Positions 16,918-26,895 of a stretch of DNA of 64,000 nucleotides are shown here, piece by piece. The stretch is taken from NCBI RefSeq assembly GCF_001905845.1, contig NZ_LIVZ01000004.1:186001-250000 (forward strand). The letters are read 5' to 3'. Numbering within the stretch: position 1 is the first letter of the stretch; each line of letters begins with the position of its first letter. Origin of the DNA: Streptomyces sp. TSRI0107 (GTDB lineage: Bacteria; Actinomycetota; Actinomycetes; Streptomycetales; Streptomycetaceae). Both the position numbers and the translations under genes were made by a program. The notes under the pieces are model-generated. The model searched no databases. It was given only the letters and a program-made list of their open reading frames with translations, and was not told where the DNA came from.

Positions 16918-18957
16918 TCATCGCCCCGACAACGCGAGACGCAGGCGCTCAGGGTCGGTCGTAGGAGCGTCACAGGTGAAATTACGACAGACATAAGCGG
17001 TCGGTTCACCGCCCATGAGCGGTCGGTCCGCGAGCAGCGGGAACTCCGCGCCGCCCGCGACGCCGTACGCCACGACCGCGCCGGGGGCCGTGCCGAGCAG
17101 CGCCGTACGGTGCAGGGCCCGCGTCCCGGCGTCGTCGAGGGCGGGCCCCACGACCGCCACCTCGCGCGGCCCGTCCAGCAGCGCCTCCGCCACCGCGAGC
17201 CCCCAGCCGATGAACCGCGGCACCCGCGGCCCCAGCACCCGCACCACGCCCAGCGCCCGCTCGGCGGCGGTCCGATGGGGCTCGGAACCGGTCTGCGCGG
17301 CATAGCCCAGCAGCGCGCCCGCGGCAGCCGTCCACCCGGACGGGGCGGCGTTGTCGGTCGGGTCCTGCGGCCGGCGGATCAGCCGCTCGGCGTCGGCGGC
17401 GGTGTCGTACAGGGCACCGGTCTTCTCGTCGGTGAACCGCACGAGCACGTGATCGAGCAGCAGCCCCGCGAAGTCCAGCCAGACGCCCTCCCCGGTGACC
17501 GACGCCAGGGCGAGGAAGCCCTCGGCGACGTCCGCGTAGTCCTCCAGCACGCCCGCGTTGGCACCGGCCCGGCCGTCCTTGCTGGTCCGGGCCAGCTGCG
17601 CGCGGTCGTCGAGATGCACCCGGACCAGCAGATCGGCCGCGGCGAGGGCGGCGTCGACGAGGTCGGGGCGGTCGAAGTAGGCGCCGGTCTCGGCGAGCGC
17701 GGCGATCGCCAGGCCGTTCCAGGCGGCGACGACCTTGTCGTCCCGGCCGGGAGCGGGCCGCTCGGCGCGGGCGGCGAACAGCCGCCGCCGCACCGAGTCC
17801 ACCTTCTCCGCGTCGAAGACGCCCTCGTGCTGCGGTAGTTGCAGCACCGACGCCCCCTCCTCGAAGGTCCCTTCCTCCGTCACCCCGAAGTACTGCGCGG
17901 CGAGCTCGGCGTCAGCGTCGCCGAGGACGGCGCGAAGCTGCTCCGGCGTCCACACGTAGTAGGCGCCCTCGACGTGCCGCCCGGTCCCGTCGTCGCTGTC
18001 GGCGTCCAGCGCGGAGGCGAACCCGCCCTCCTCGGTGCGCAGTTCACGCACCATGAAGTCCGCGGTCTCCAGCGCCACCCGCCGCGCCAGCTCGGACCCG
18101 GTGGCCCGCCACAGATGGGCGTAGACCCGGCACAGCAGCGCATTGTCGTAGAGCATCTTCTCGAAGTGCGGCACGACCCAGTCCCGGTCCACGGAGTACC
18201 GCGCGAACCCGCCCCCGAGCTGGTCGTAGATCCCGCCCCGGGCCATCCGCTCACATGTGTCCCGCGCCATCTGCGACGCGCCCTCGGACCCGGTCCGCGC
18301 CGCGTGCCTCAGCAGGAACTCGATCACCATGGACGGCGGGAACTTCGGCGCCCCGCCGAACCCGCCGCGCTGCGGGTCGTACTCCCGCGTCAGCCCCAGC
18401 AGCGCCTGCGCCAGCTCCTGCTCCCCCGGCACCTGCTTCCCGGCCCCGTAGTCGATCTCCCGCCCGGCGAGATCCCGCACGATCTTCCCCGCGACGTCGG
18501 CGACCTCCTCCCGCCGCTCCGCCCACGCCTGCCGCACCCCTTCCAGCACCTGCCGGAACGCCGGCATCCCGTGCCGGGGCGCCGGCGGGAAGTACGTACC
18601 GAAGTAGAACGGCTCGGCCTCCGCCGTCAGGAACACGGTCATCGGCCACCCACCGTGCCCGGTGGCGGCCTGCACGGCCTCCATGTAGACGGCGTCCACG
18701 TCGGGGCGTTCCTCGCGGTCGACCTTGACGCTGACGAAGTTCTCGTTGAGATAGGCCGCGGTCGCCTCGTCCTCGAAGGACTCGTGCGCCATGACATGGC
18801 ACCAGTGGCAGCTCGAATAGCCGACGCTCAGCAGTACGGGCACGTCCCGGCGCCGCGCCTCCTCGAACGCCTCCTCCGACCACGGCCACCAGTCGACGGG
18901 GTTGTCCGCGTGCTGGAGCAGGTAGGGCGAGGTCTCGTGGGCGAGTCGGTTCGACAT
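16918..18957 (-). CDS. Thioredoxin-domain DUF255 protein (YyaL / spermatogenesis-associated protein 20 family)
   Basis: A 679-residue cytosolic protein. The N-terminal ~180 residues form the DUF255 thioredoxin-like fold, opening with [19 protein letters not shown] and carrying the CHWCH redox motif ([16 protein letters not shown] near 45-60). The remainder is an (alpha/alpha) barrel like N-acylglucosamine 2-epimerases and glycoside hydrolase families, with [17 protein letters not shown] and [11 protein letters not shown] segments. Length fits the family. The biochemical role is unsettled. ATG codons at 18957 and 18966 are both possible. It is divergent from the STAND ATPase gene; the 177-bp gap to the upstream end of the glycan operon has no gene. 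Confidence 0.9.
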   Translation of the reverse strand: MSNRLAHETSPYLLQHADNPVDWWPWSEEAFEEARRRDVPVLLSVGYSSCHWCHVMAHESFEDEATAAYLNENFVSVKVDREERPDVDAVYMEAVQAATGHGGWPMTVFLTAEAEPFYFGTYFPPAPRHGMPAFRQVLEGVRQAWAERREEVADVAGKIVRDLAGREIDYGAGKQVPGEQELAQALLGLTREYDPQRGGFGGAPKFPPSMVIEFLLRHAARTGSEGASQMARDTCERMARGGIYDQLGGGFARYSVDRDWVVPHFEKMLYDNALLCRVYAHLWRATGSELARRVALETADFMVRELRTEEGGFASALDADSDDGTGRHVEGAYYVWTPEQLRAVLGDADAELAAQYFGVTEEGTFEEGASVLQLPQHEGVFDAEKVDSVRRRLFAARAERPAPGRDDKVVAAWNGLAIAALAETGAYFDRPDLVDAALAAADLLVRVHLDDRAQLARTSKDGRAGANAGVLEDYADVAEGFLALASVTGEGVWLDFAGLLLDHVLVRFTDEKTGALYDTAADAERLIRRPQDPTDNAAPSGWTAAAGALLGYAAQTGSEPHRTAAERALGVVRVLGPRVPRFIGWGLAVAEALLDGPREVAVVGPALDDAGTRALHRTALLGTAPGAVVAYGVAGGAEFPLLADRPLMGGEPTAYVCRNFTCDAPTTDPERLRLALSGR

Positions 18958-19104
18958 GGAGTCCATCCTGCCGCAGTACCCGGCAAACGGCTCACGGCAC
19001 GTGGCCCGCCCGCCGGGTTCCCTCGATCGCCGCCCTCTCCCCTCCGCTCGCCCCGCGCAGCACACTTGACCGGGAACGCCGTTGCCGCCGGAGGGGGACG
19101 TGAC

Positions 19105-22100
19105 ATGCGGGACAGTCATCGGGCCGAGGCCGAGCGGTTGCTCGGGCGGGCCGTGGAGGAGGAGGTGCGGCGGTCGGGGGGCCGGGTCGACGGGAAGGTG
19201 CTGATGGCGCGGGCGCGCGGGGCGCTGGACGCGATGGCGGGCGCGGCCGGGGAGGAGTACGAGGCGTACACGCGGGCGCTGGACGAGGCGGAGGCCGGGC
19301 GGCTGACGTTCGGGCAGCGGTACGCGCGGGAGGGTGCCGGGACGCCGCTGCTGGTCGCGGTGGTGGCGGCGGTCGCCGCGGCCGTCGCCGATCTGGCGCT
19401 CGGCACGGGGGCCGGGACCGCGCTCGGCGCCGGGGTGACCGTGGGGTTCGCGGGGGCCGCGGCGACGGTGGTGAAGGTGGCCGGTGTGCATCTGCCGGCC
19501 GCGCATCGGCGTGCGGGGGCGGCCGGGCAGCCCGGTGGGGCCGAGCAGCTGCGGTTGCAGTGGCTGACCGCGCTGGAGGTGCGCGGCATCCGGCCGTTCC
19601 TGGATCAGCAGCGGGTGCTGGCCGCGTCGACCGGGCCGAGGAAGAGCGGTCCGCAGCTCCTCGGCGCGGACAAGAGCGCCGCCGCGCGGGGGCGGGCCGC
19701 GCTGGAGCAGTCGTTCGGGCAACTGCCGGAGCCGGTGGGGCCGTTCGCGGGGCGGCGGCAGGAGCTGGCGCGGATCCGGCAGTGGGTGCAGGCGGCGCGG
19801 GCGAGTACGCGGACGCGGCCGACGGTGGTGGTGCTGCACGGGGCGCCCGGTGCCGGTCGTACGACGCTGGCGGTGCGGGCCGCGCACGATCTGCGGGATC
19901 AGTTCCGCGGGGCGTGTGTGGTGGATCTGCGCGGGGGCAGTCCGGAGGAGCCGCCGCTGTCGACGCGGGAGGCGCTGCTGCATCTGCTGAACCGGCTGGG
20001 CGCGCCGCGTGAGCAGTTGCTGTTCCGGGAGCGGTCGTCGGCGGATCAGCAGGTCAAGCGGTTGAGCGAGCTGTACCACCAGCATCTGACGGGGGTGCCG
20101 GTCACGGTCGTCCTCGACGACGCCTGTGATCCGGAGCAGGTGCGCACGCTGGTTCCGGAGCGGTCGGACAGTCTGGTCCTGGTGACCGCGCGGGAGCCGC
20201 TTCGGCTGCCGGACGACTTCCCGGCGTGGGTGCATCAGCTGCCGGTGCCGGTGCTGGACGCGGCCGGCGCGGAGGGGCTGCTGGGCGCGGCGGCGCAGGG
20301 GGAAGCGGGGCCGTACGACGCGCAGTCCGCGGACCGGATCCGGGAGCTGTGCGGCGGGCTGCCGCTGGCGCTGCGGATCGCGGGGTCGTCGCTGGGGGCG
20401 CGTTCGCCGCGGCGGCTGGCGTCGGACCTGGGGGCGTACGGTCCGGTGGAGCCGGTGGAGCGGGCGCTGTGGCTGCGGTACACGGATCAGCCGGAGCCGG
20501 CGCGCAGGCTGCTGCGGCGGCTGGCGCTGGCGGGGCGGGCCTCGCTGGGTGCCGCGGCGGCGGCCTCGCTGCTGGCGACGGACGAGGCGGAGGCGACGCG
20601 GCTGCTGGTGGCGCTGGCCCGCGCGGGGCTGCTCGACCATGTCCGTGGCAGCCGCTACCGCCTGCACGATCTGGTCCGCGCCTTCGCGCACGCCCGGCTG
20701 CTGGACGAGGAGGATCCGGCGGAGCGTACGGCGGCGCAGGAGCGGCTGATCGGGAACTACGCGGATCTCGCGGACTCGGTGCTGCGCCTGGTGGACGGCA
20801 ACATGTCGACCCGCTCGGACCGGTTCGGCCCGCACGGTTTCACCTCGCTGGACGAGGCGCTGCGCTGGCTGGACGACGAGTCCAGCTTCATCACGGCGGC
20901 GCTCAGGCACACCGAGGGCGTGGACCAGCGGGCGGTGCTGAACCTGCTGGGCGCGCTGTGCGACTACTGCCTGCTGCGCGGGGACCTGTACCGGCTGGGT
21001 GAGATCAGCGAGCTGGCGCAGGCCGTGGACCAGGGGCTGCTGATCCGTTCGGTGCAGTGGCGTACGGGTATCGCGGCCCGGCAGCTGGGCGAGCTGGACC
21101 GGGCGCGGGCGACGTTGGCCTCGGTGGTCGACCTGTACCGGGAGGCCCACCATGACGCGGGGGCGGCGCGGGCGCTGTGCTCGCTCGGCATCACCCTGCA
21201 TCACCAGGGTGTTCTCACCGAGGCGGCGGCGAAGCTGCGGGAGGCGCTGGACATGCAGGCGGCGCCGGAGCTGGCGACGGACCGGGCGTGGACGATGCAC
21301 GCGCTGGCGGCGGTGGAGCGGGACCGGGCCCGTCTCGCGGAGGCCCTGGAACTGCTGACGCGTTCGCTGGAGCTGCACCGGGCGGGCGGGTCGCTGCACG
21401 GGGAGGCGTGGGCGCATTTCCAGCTGGGCCAGCTGTACATCCGTCTGGGCGACGCCTCGCGGGCCGGGACGGAGCTGCGGCACGCCCTGGAGCGTTACGG
21501 CCGGACCCGGGACGCCCGGGGTGAGGCGTGGGCGCTGACCCAGCTGGCGCGGACGCTGCTGCTGGCGGGGGACGCCTCGCCGGCGGTGGAGGAGCTGCGG
21601 CAGGCGGCGGTGCGGCACCGGGAGAACGAGGACGCGCGCGGGGAGGCGTGGACGCTGTACCACCTGGGGCAGGCGCTGGAGGAGACGGGCGACCTGGACC
21701 GGGCGGTGCGCGAGCTGGAGCGGTCCCGCACGATGTTCTCGCGGATGCGGGACGTGTACGGGCTGGCCTGTGCCCGGCATCACTCGGCGCGGGTCACCCG
21801 TGATCAGCGGGCCGCGCAGACCGGTTCGCTGCGCAACTCCGGTTTCGCCCGCCAGCTGCTGGTGGACGCCCGCGCGGACTTCCAGCGCATCGGCGTGGCG
21901 CACGGCGAGGCGTGGACGTGCCTGGAGCTGGCCGTGGTGGACGCGGGCAACGGCCGTACGGCGCAGGCGCTGGGCCTGTGCGAGGAGGCGGCCGGGCTGT
22001 TCGCGGGGTACGGCGACCGGCGCGGCGAGGACTGGGCCCGCTTCCTGCGCTGCACCCTGCTGCCGTACGCCGCCCCGGGCGGGGTGGAGGTCGGTACGGC

Positions 22101-22305
22101 GGTGGCGGAGGAGGAGCTGGCCCAGCTGGCCCGCGCCGGGCATCCGGCACGCGACGAGAAGCTGGACGGCTTCGTGCCGGCGTTCCGGCTGCTGCTGGAG
22201 CGCGGCGTCAGCCTGGAGGCGGGCTGGCAGGCGTGGCGGCTGGGCATGGTGCCGAGCCGGCATGCCCGGGAGGTGATGGGTGTGGAGGTGCCGGCGCGGC
22301 AGTGA
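19105..22305 (+). CDS. Membrane-anchored STAND NTPase with TPR sensor domain
   Basis: A 1066-residue signal-transduction ATPase. Two hydrophobic helices (~81-99 and 103-125) follow a cytoplasmic N-terminal segment, then a short linker and an NB-ARC/STAND domain: Walker [11 protein letters not shown] (245-254), Walker [11 protein letters not shown] (333-342), a TAREP sensor segment and [11 protein letters not shown] (~416-426). A winged-helix-like region follows ([16 protein letters not shown]), then about ten TPR units (~620-960) with repeated RGEAWxLxxLG phrases. It resembles AfsR-type regulators without the SARP DNA-binding domain. Partner and ligand are unknown. The ATG at 19105 has a GGAGGGGGA site. 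Confidence 0.85.
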   Translation: MRDSHRAEAERLLGRAVEEEVRRSGGRVDGKVLMARARGALDAMAGAAGEEYEAYTRALDEAEAGRLTFGQRYAREGAGTPLLVAVVAAVAAAVADLALGTGAGTALGAGVTVGFAGAAATVVKVAGVHLPAAHRRAGAAGQPGGAEQLRLQWLTALEVRGIRPFLDQQRVLAASTGPRKSGPQLLGADKSAAARGRAALEQSFGQLPEPVGPFAGRRQELARIRQWVQAARASTRTRPTVVVLHGAPGAGRTTLAVRAAHDLRDQFRGACVVDLRGGSPEEPPLSTREALLHLLNRLGAPREQLLFRERSSADQQVKRLSELYHQHLTGVPVTVVLDDACDPEQVRTLVPERSDSLVLVTAREPLRLPDDFPAWVHQLPVPVLDAAGAEGLLGAAAQGEAGPYDAQSADRIRELCGGLPLALRIAGSSLGARSPRRLASDLGAYGPVEPVERALWLRYTDQPEPARRLLRRLALAGRASLGAAAAASLLATDEAEATRLLVALARAGLLDHVRGSRYRLHDLVRAFAHARLLDEEDPAERTAAQERLIGNYADLADSVLRLVDGNMSTRSDRFGPHGFTSLDEALRWLDDESSFITAALRHTEGVDQRAVLNLLGALCDYCLLRGDLYRLGEISELAQAVDQGLLIRSVQWRTGIAARQLGELDRARATLASVVDLYREAHHDAGAARALCSLGITLHHQGVLTEAAAKLREALDMQAAPELATDRAWTMHALAAVERDRARLAEALELLTRSLELHRAGGSLHGEAWAHFQLGQLYIRLGDASRAGTELRHALERYGRTRDARGEAWALTQLARTLLLAGDASPAVEELRQAAVRHRENEDARGEAWTLYHLGQALEETGDLDRAVRELERSRTMFSRMRDVYGLACARHHSARVTRDQRAAQTGSLRNSGFARQLLVDARADFQRIGVAHGEAWTCLELAVVDAGNGRTAQALGLCEEAAGLFAGYGDRRGEDWARFLRCTLLPYAAPGGVEVGTAVAEEELAQLARAGHPARDEKLDGFVPAFRLLLERGVSLEAGWQAWRLGMVPSRHAREVMGVEVPARQ

Positions 22306-22320
22306 CGCCGCGCCGGCACC
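22287..22320. terminator. Hairpin spanning the STAND gene stop codon
   Basis: A perfect 14-bp stem (22287-22300 with 22307-22320) and a 6-nt loop that contains most of the TGA stop. It separates the STAND gene from the convergent small membrane gene. Confidence 0.65.
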
Positions 22321-22341
22321 GCCCGCACCAGCCCGCGCGGG

Positions 22342-22581
22342 TCAGCCCTTGTCGGCCTTGGTGCCGGCGGCCGAGGTCTCGGCCTCGGTCCCCGGTTCCG
22401 GGGCTTCCTCGAAGTCGACCTTGCCCATGTGGCGGTTCATCGACTTCATCAGGGCCCAGACGGCCAGGCCCATCACCGCGAAGACGATGAAGCCGAGGAC
22501 TCCGGGGGTGACCTTGTCCTTGTCGAGCTCCTTGGCGATGGTCACGAAGTGCGTCATGGCCAGGCTTGTGCTTGGGGTCAT
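22342..22581 (-). CDS. Small single-span membrane protein downstream of mca
   Basis: A 79-residue protein (71 if it starts at the ATG at 22557). It has one transmembrane helix (VLGFIVFAVMGLAVWALM) preceded by KELDKDKVTPG and followed by a basic SMNRHMGKVDF segment and an acidic, Ala/Glu-rich tail. I took the ATG at 22581 because it abuts the mca stop codon (translational coupling); an ATG at 22590 would overlap mca. The conserved-looking part begins at the 22557 ATG, which is therefore a real alternative. It is co-transcribed with mca. Function unknown. Confidence 0.72.
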   Translation of the reverse strand: MTPSTSLAMTHFVTIAKELDKDKVTPGVLGFIVFAVMGLAVWALMKSMNRHMGKVDFEEAPEPGTEAETSAAGTKADKG

Positions 22582-22582
22582 G

Positions 22583-23464
22583 TCAGGCATTGTCCCGGAT
22601 GCCCGCGAAGAGGTCGTCCTCGGGGAGGGAGGTGTCGACGAGGGACTTCGCGAGCTCGTACTCCTCGGTGGGCCAGACCTCCTTCTGGAGGTCCAGCGGG
22701 ACGCGGAACCAGCCGCCGTCGGGGTCGATCTGGGTGCGGTGGGCGATCAGTGCCTTGTCGCGGATCTCGAAGAAGTCGGCGCAGGGCACGTGGGTGGTCA
22801 GGGTGCGCTCCTTGTGGCCGGACTCGTCCCAGCGCTTGAGCCACTCGCCGTAGGGGGACTCCAGGCCCCGGTCGAGCATCGCCTGGTGCAGGGCGTTGGT
22901 GCGGGGCCGGTTGAAGCCCTGGTTGTAGTAGACCTTCAGCGGCTGGTACGCCGGTCCGTACTCGGCCTCCGGGTACTTCTCGGTGTCGGCCGCGCCCTCG
23001 AAGGCCACCATCGTGATCTTGTGGGTCATGATGTGGTCGGGGTGCGGGTAGCCGCCGTTCTCGTCGTAGGTGGTGATCACCTGGGGACGGAAGGAGCGGA
23101 TCTTCCGCACCAGCTCGCCGGCCGCCTTGTCGACGTCCTCGAGGGCGAAGCAGCCCTCGGGCAGCGGGGGCAGCGGGTCGCCCTCGGGCAGGCCGGAGTC
23201 GACGAAGCCGAGCCATTCCTGCTTGACGCCGAGGATCTCCCGGGCCTCGTCCATCTCCTTCCTGCGTACCTCGTGGATGTTCTCCTCGATGTAGGCGTCG
23301 CCTTGGAGCTTCGGGTTGAGGATGGAGCCGCGCTCCCCGCCCGTGCAGGTCACGACCAGCACGTCCACCCCCTCGGACACGTACTTCGCCATGGTCGCCG
23401 CGCCCTTGCTCGACTCGTCGTCGGGGTGGGCGTGCACAGCCATCAGTCGCAGCTGGTCAGTCAA
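22583..23464 (-). CDS. mca: Mycothiol S-conjugate amidase
   Basis: A 293-residue zinc hydrolase of the MshB/Mca (LmbE-like) family. It cleaves mycothiol S-conjugates of electrophiles to a mercapturic acid and GlcN-Ins, detoxifying alkylating agents and antibiotics. The zinc site is visible: VHAHPDDESSKG (His13, Asp16) and PHPDHIMTH (His144). The TGGERGSILNP motif and overall length match Mca rather than the deacetylase MshB. The start is TTG at 23464 with a weak GGA site. Mycothiol confines this enzyme to actinobacteria. It is divergent from the DUF4307 gene. Confidence 0.95.
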   Translation of the reverse strand: MTDQLRLMAVHAHPDDESSKGAATMAKYVSEGVDVLVVTCTGGERGSILNPKLQGDAYIEENIHEVRRKEMDEAREILGVKQEWLGFVDSGLPEGDPLPPLPEGCFALEDVDKAAGELVRKIRSFRPQVITTYDENGGYPHPDHIMTHKITMVAFEGAADTEKYPEAEYGPAYQPLKVYYNQGFNRPRTNALHQAMLDRGLESPYGEWLKRWDESGHKERTLTTHVPCADFFEIRDKALIAHRTQIDPDGGWFRVPLDLQKEVWPTEEYELAKSLVDTSLPEDDLFAGIRDNA

Positions 23465-23601
23465 GACTCAATCCTCGGTCGTCGTGTCGGCTCCCGGGTG
23501 CCCGGGTGCGGTCGGCTCCCGGTGGTCCGGAGCCATCAACAGGTGTCGTCCCGTAGGGACGTCGTTGTGGGGCGGTGGTCGGGTGACGGGTGGGCGGCTT
23601 C

Positions 23602-23607
23602 TATAGT
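23602..23607 (+). promoter_or_regulatory. Candidate -10 of the DUF4307 gene
   Basis: TATAGT, a near-consensus -10 in an otherwise GC-rich region, about 85 nt before the start codon. The overlapping minus-strand reading TATAGA could serve mca. No clear -35 box in either direction. Confidence 0.35.
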
Positions 23608-23693
23608 GACCGAATCGGAGGGCCAAAAATTCCGGGATACGGCACCGGGGGCCCGTTTCGGGACATCTGTTCCGCCCGGTCGAGAGGACGATC

Positions 23694-24092
23694 ATGAGTA
23701 CGGCGAGTACGCGACTGCCCGAGGGCCGTTACGGCCGTTCCTCGGACGAGCGCTCGGACCGCACCCTGAAGCTGGTCGGCGGCGTCCTCGGGGCGGTGCT
23801 GGTCGGTCTGCTCGCCTTCTTCGCCTACCACTACGTCGGCCAGAACAAGATCAGCGCCGAGGTGATCAGCTTCGACCTCCGGGACGACTCCGTGAAGGTG
23901 GAGCTGAGCGTCGAGAAGGACGCCGGCGCCTCCGGTTACTGCACGGTTCGTTCCCAGGCGGCGGACGGCGCCGAGGTGGGCCGGGCCGACTTCCGCTTCG
24001 ACGGGGACGCCACCCGGCTGACGGAGGTCGTCACCCTCCGCACCACGGGGCCCGGTACCACGGCGGAGCTGCTGGGCTGCCACGCCGACTGA
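23694..24092 (+). CDS. DUF4307 membrane protein
   Basis: A 133-residue protein with a ~25-residue cytoplasmic N-terminus, one transmembrane helix (LVGGVLGAVLVGLLAFFAY) and an extracytoplasmic beta-rich domain carrying two Cys (GYCTV and LLGCHAD) that could pair. This layout defines the actinobacterial DUF4307 family, usually found beside mca and greA, as here. Function unknown. The ATG at 23694 has a GAGAGGA site with good spacing. It reads in the same direction as greA, but 170 bp of gap suggests greA has its own promoter. Confidence 0.85.
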   Translation: MSTASTRLPEGRYGRSSDERSDRTLKLVGGVLGAVLVGLLAFFAYHYVGQNKISAEVISFDLRDDSVKVELSVEKDAGASGYCTVRSQAADGAEVGRADFRFDGDATRLTEVVTLRTTGPGTTAELLGCHAD

Positions 24093-24262
24093 CGCGTCAC
24101 CCGGAATGTCGACCGGCTGACCTGCGTTGACGTGATTTTGGTGACTTATGTCCTCCCCCTTCCGTCCCTGAATTGTTAGGCTCGTGGTTTCGCCCACTCG
24201 TGAAGGAACATGCTTCTGGGTAGGGCGATGCTTTGTATTCCCAGTACCGACGAGGAGCACCT

Positions 24263-24760
24263 GTGACCCAGACCAGCGAGAACGTCACCTGGCTGACCCA
24301 GGAGGCGTACGACAAGCTCAAGGAAGAGCTTGAGTACCTGTCTGGTCCCGCGCGCACCGAGATCGCGGCCAAGATCGCCGCGGCGCGCGAGGAGGGCGAC
24401 CTGCGGGAGAACGGCGGGTACCACGCGGCCAAGGAGGAGCAGGGCAAGCAGGAGCTCCGTGTGCGCCAGCTGACCCAGCTCCTGGAGAACGCCAAGGTCG
24501 GTGAGGCTCCGGCGGCCGAGGGTGTCGTCGCCCCCGGCATGGTCGTGACGATCGCCTTCGACGGCGACGAGGACGACACGCTGACCTTCCTGCTCGCCTC
24601 CCGGGAGTACGCGAGCGACGAGATCGAGACGTACTCCCCGCAGTCCCCGCTGGGCACCGGCGTGAACGGCAAGAAGGTCGGCGAGGACGCGGAGTACGAG
24701 CTTCCGAACGGCAAGAAGGCCTCGGTGAAGATCCTGAAGGCCGAGCCGTACGTCGGCTGA
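24263..24760 (+). CDS. greA: Transcription elongation factor GreA
   Basis: A 165-residue RNA polymerase secondary-channel factor that rescues backtracked complexes by stimulating transcript cleavage. The N-terminal coiled coil contains the acidic tip (AREEGDLRENGGYHAAKEEQ, residues ~40-59), which positions Mg2+ in the active site. The C-terminal FKBP-like domain ends in SPLGTGVNGKKVGED and a YELPNGK strand. I chose GTG at 24263: it has a GAGGAG site, and the next upstream ATG (24233) adds non-family residues. A TAGGCT -10-like hexamer sits at 24177-24182. Confidence 0.96.
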   Translation: MTQTSENVTWLTQEAYDKLKEELEYLSGPARTEIAAKIAAAREEGDLRENGGYHAAKEEQGKQELRVRQLTQLLENAKVGEAPAAEGVVAPGMVVTIAFDGDEDDTLTFLLASREYASDEIETYSPQSPLGTGVNGKKVGEDAEYELPNGKKASVKILKAEPYVG

Positions 24761-24790
24761 CCCCAGCCGCCGTCACTACTCTGTCTGCCG

Positions 24791-24821
24791 CGCCCCCGGT
24801 GTCCTCGTGACGCCGGGGGCG
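24791..24821. terminator. Terminator between greA and ilvA
   Basis: A 9-bp GC-rich stem (24791-24799 with 24813-24821) and 13-nt loop, lying 30 bp past the greA stop and 24 bp from the convergent ilvA stop. Confidence 0.55.
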
Positions 24822-24844
24822 TCGTCATGCCGCCGAGGAAACGG

Positions 24845-26074
24845 TCAGTCGATGACCCGGTACCCCGCCGCCCGCAGCGCCTCACCGACCTCGACGCAGT
24901 GGGCCGGCCCCTTCGTCTCCAGGTGCAGCTCCACCTCCGCCTCGGTGAGCCCGAGCCGCGGATCGGTCCGTACGTGGCTCACGTCGAGGACGTTGGCGTC
25001 GACCACCGACAGCACCCCGAGCAGGGTCGCGAGGGCGCCCGGCCGGTCCGTCAGGCGCAGCCGGACCGCCAGATAGCGGCCCTGCGCCGCCATGCCGTGC
25101 CGCAGCACCCGCTGCATCAGCACCGGGTCCACGTTGCCGCCGGACAGCACCGCCACCACCGGCCCCTCGAAGGCGCCGGGATCGCCGAGCAGCGCGGCGA
25201 CCGGGCTCGCGCCGGCCGGCTCCACCACCAGCTTGGCCCGCTCCAGGCACAGCAGCAGCGCGGCGGACAGCTCGTCCTCGGTGACCGTGCGGACCTCGTC
25301 GACCAGTGCGCCGACGATCCCGAACGGCACGTCGCCGGGCCGTCCGACCCTGATGCCGTCGGCCATCGTCACCGGGTTCTCGACCGACACCGGGCGACCG
25401 GCCGCCAGCGAGGGCGGGTAGGCGGCCGCGCCCGCCGCCTGCACCCCGACGATCCGCACGTCCGGCCGCAGCGACTTCACCGCGATCGCGATGCCCGCCG
25501 CGAGTCCGCCGCCGCCGATCCCGACGACGACCGTGCGCACCTCCGGGCACTGTTCGAGGATCTCCAGGCCGACCGTGCCCTGCCCGGCGATGACGTCGGG
25601 GTGGTCGAAGGGGTGGATGAACACCGCGCCGGTCTCGGCCGCGTACTCCTGCGCGGCGGCCAGCGTCTCGTCGACCACCTGGCCGTGCAGGCGCACGTCG
25701 GCGCCGTACTCGCGGGTGGCGCTGATCTTGGGCAGCGGGGCGCCCTTCGGCATGAACACCGTCGAGCGCACCCCGAGCAGTGAGGAGGCCAGGGCCACGC
25801 CCTGCGCGTGGTTGCCCGCGCTCGCCGCGACCACCCCGGCGGCCCGCTCCTCGGGCAGCAGCCCGGCGATCCGCACGTACGCGCCGCGCAGTTTGAACGA
25901 GCCCGTCCGCTGGAGGTTCTCGCACTTGAGGTGCACCGCCGACCCCACCAGCCGGCTCAGGTGCCGGCTGCCCTCCATGGCCGTCACCCGCGCGATCCCC
26001 GAGAGCATCTTCTGGGCGCCGCGTACGTCGTCGAGGGTGACGGTCCGAAAGGAGTCAGCGGTGCGGTAGCTCAT
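24845..26074 (-). CDS. ilvA: Threonine ammonia-lyase (threonine dehydratase) with ACT-like domain
   Basis: 409 residues, fold-type II PLP enzyme. It deaminates threonine to 2-oxobutyrate for isoleucine biosynthesis or threonine breakdown. The PLP lysine is Lys61 in TGSFKLRGAY, the phosphate loop is GGGG (187-190), and AASAGNHAQGVA is intact. One C-terminal ACT-like domain (~335-405) with RLRLTDRPGALATLLGVLS suggests amino-acid control. The single regulatory domain and ~400-residue length resemble the shorter TdcB/IlvA forms rather than the ~500-residue E. coli IlvA. It is monocistronic and divergent from the MarR gene. Confidence 0.93.
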   Translation of the reverse strand: MSYRTADSFRTVTLDDVRGAQKMLSGIARVTAMEGSRHLSRLVGSAVHLKCENLQRTGSFKLRGAYVRIAGLLPEERAAGVVAASAGNHAQGVALASSLLGVRSTVFMPKGAPLPKISATREYGADVRLHGQVVDETLAAAQEYAAETGAVFIHPFDHPDVIAGQGTVGLEILEQCPEVRTVVVGIGGGGLAAGIAIAVKSLRPDVRIVGVQAAGAAAYPPSLAAGRPVSVENPVTMADGIRVGRPGDVPFGIVGALVDEVRTVTEDELSAALLLCLERAKLVVEPAGASPVAALLGDPGAFEGPVVAVLSGGNVDPVLMQRVLRHGMAAQGRYLAVRLRLTDRPGALATLLGVLSVVDANVLDVSHVRTDPRLGLTEAEVELHLETKGPAHCVEVGEALRAAGYRVID

Positions 26075-26217
26075 GACTCAAGCATCGCAGTTCACGGGCG
26101 GGAAGCTCGGGTGTGACCAACCACCGAGACCGGATTCCGCAGCGCCGCTACGGCCCGCCTCCGGGCCGCGTACCCTGTCCCCCAACCCAGCAGCCCTCAT
26201 GAAGTGAGCCCCCGGCC

Positions 26218-26742
26218 ATGCCCACAACACCTGAAATGTCGATGGACATGACGACCGTCGGTGACACCGGCCTTCTCGACACCCTCCAGCACGAGGTGGC
26301 GGTGTTCGCCCGGCGTGCCGAACAGACCCGGCTCGGCGGTGTCGGGCAGGTGCGCAACTCCATGGACCGTGCCGCGTACCTGCTGCTCAACCGGCTCGAC
26401 AAGGAGGGCCCGATGGGCGTCAAGGCGCTCGCCTCCAGCATGGGCATCGATTCCTCGACGGTCACCCGGCAGGTCGCCCCGCTCGTCGACACCGGTCTCG
26501 TCAAGCGGACCTCGCATCCCGAGGACGGGCGGGCGGTGGTGCTCCAGCTGTCCCCGCGCGGGCTGTCGCGGCTGGAGGAAGTGCGCTCCTCACGGCGTCA
26601 GTTGATGGCCGAGCTGACACACGACTGGGCACCGGAGGAGCGCGAGGCGTTCTGCACGCTCCTCACCCGCTTCAATGTCGCGCTCTCCGCGCGGATGGCG
26701 CCGCAGGGGGTACCGGCGGCGGAGCGTCCGACGCCGTCCTGA
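26218..26742 (+). CDS. MarR-family transcriptional regulator
   Basis: A 174-residue winged-helix dimer. The DNA-binding core is clear: MGVKALASSMGIDSSTVTRQV (helix-turn-helix, ~residues 64-85), TGLVKRTSHPEDGRAVVLQLS (wing with the conserved DGR), then the C-terminal dimerisation helices. Ligand unknown. A TACCCT hexamer at 26171-26176 is a candidate -10. It is divergent from ilvA and followed by the sigma-like gene after 150 bp. Confidence 0.9.
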   Translation: MPTTPEMSMDMTTVGDTGLLDTLQHEVAVFARRAEQTRLGGVGQVRNSMDRAAYLLLNRLDKEGPMGVKALASSMGIDSSTVTRQVAPLVDTGLVKRTSHPEDGRAVVLQLSPRGLSRLEEVRSSRRQLMAELTHDWAPEEREAFCTLLTRFNVALSARMAPQGVPAAERPTPS

Positions 26743-26770
26743 CGCCCGCGTTCCGGGCCGTGCACGGCTC

Positions 26771-26800
26771 TTGACCGAAACACCACCCCTGGCCTCATAT
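26771..26800 (+). promoter_or_regulatory. Candidate promoter upstream of the sigma-like gene
   Basis: TTGACC (26771-26776), an 18-nt spacer and TCATAT (26795-26800), giving a leader of about 90 nt. The -35 is good; the -10 is imperfect. Confidence 0.35.
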
Positions 26801-26895
26801 GAGACCGGGTCCCCTCGCGCCCGGGTCCGTCCGCCGGGTTGGCCTCCCGCGCGCCGGGATCCGTGTCCTCAGGTCGCCCTCAGGGGGGAGGCGCG

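Noticed and set aside
16918..22263. A single very long minus-strand reading frame of about 1780 codons
   Set aside because: High G+C opens long frames. Only the part up to 18957 has real protein features; the rest is antisense to the STAND gene, whose domains and codon use are convincing.
24127..24151. TTGACG (24127-24132) with TTATGT as the greA promoter
   Set aside because: The spacing is 13 nt, too short for a sigma-70 promoter. TAGGCT at 24177 is a better -10 but lacks a partner.
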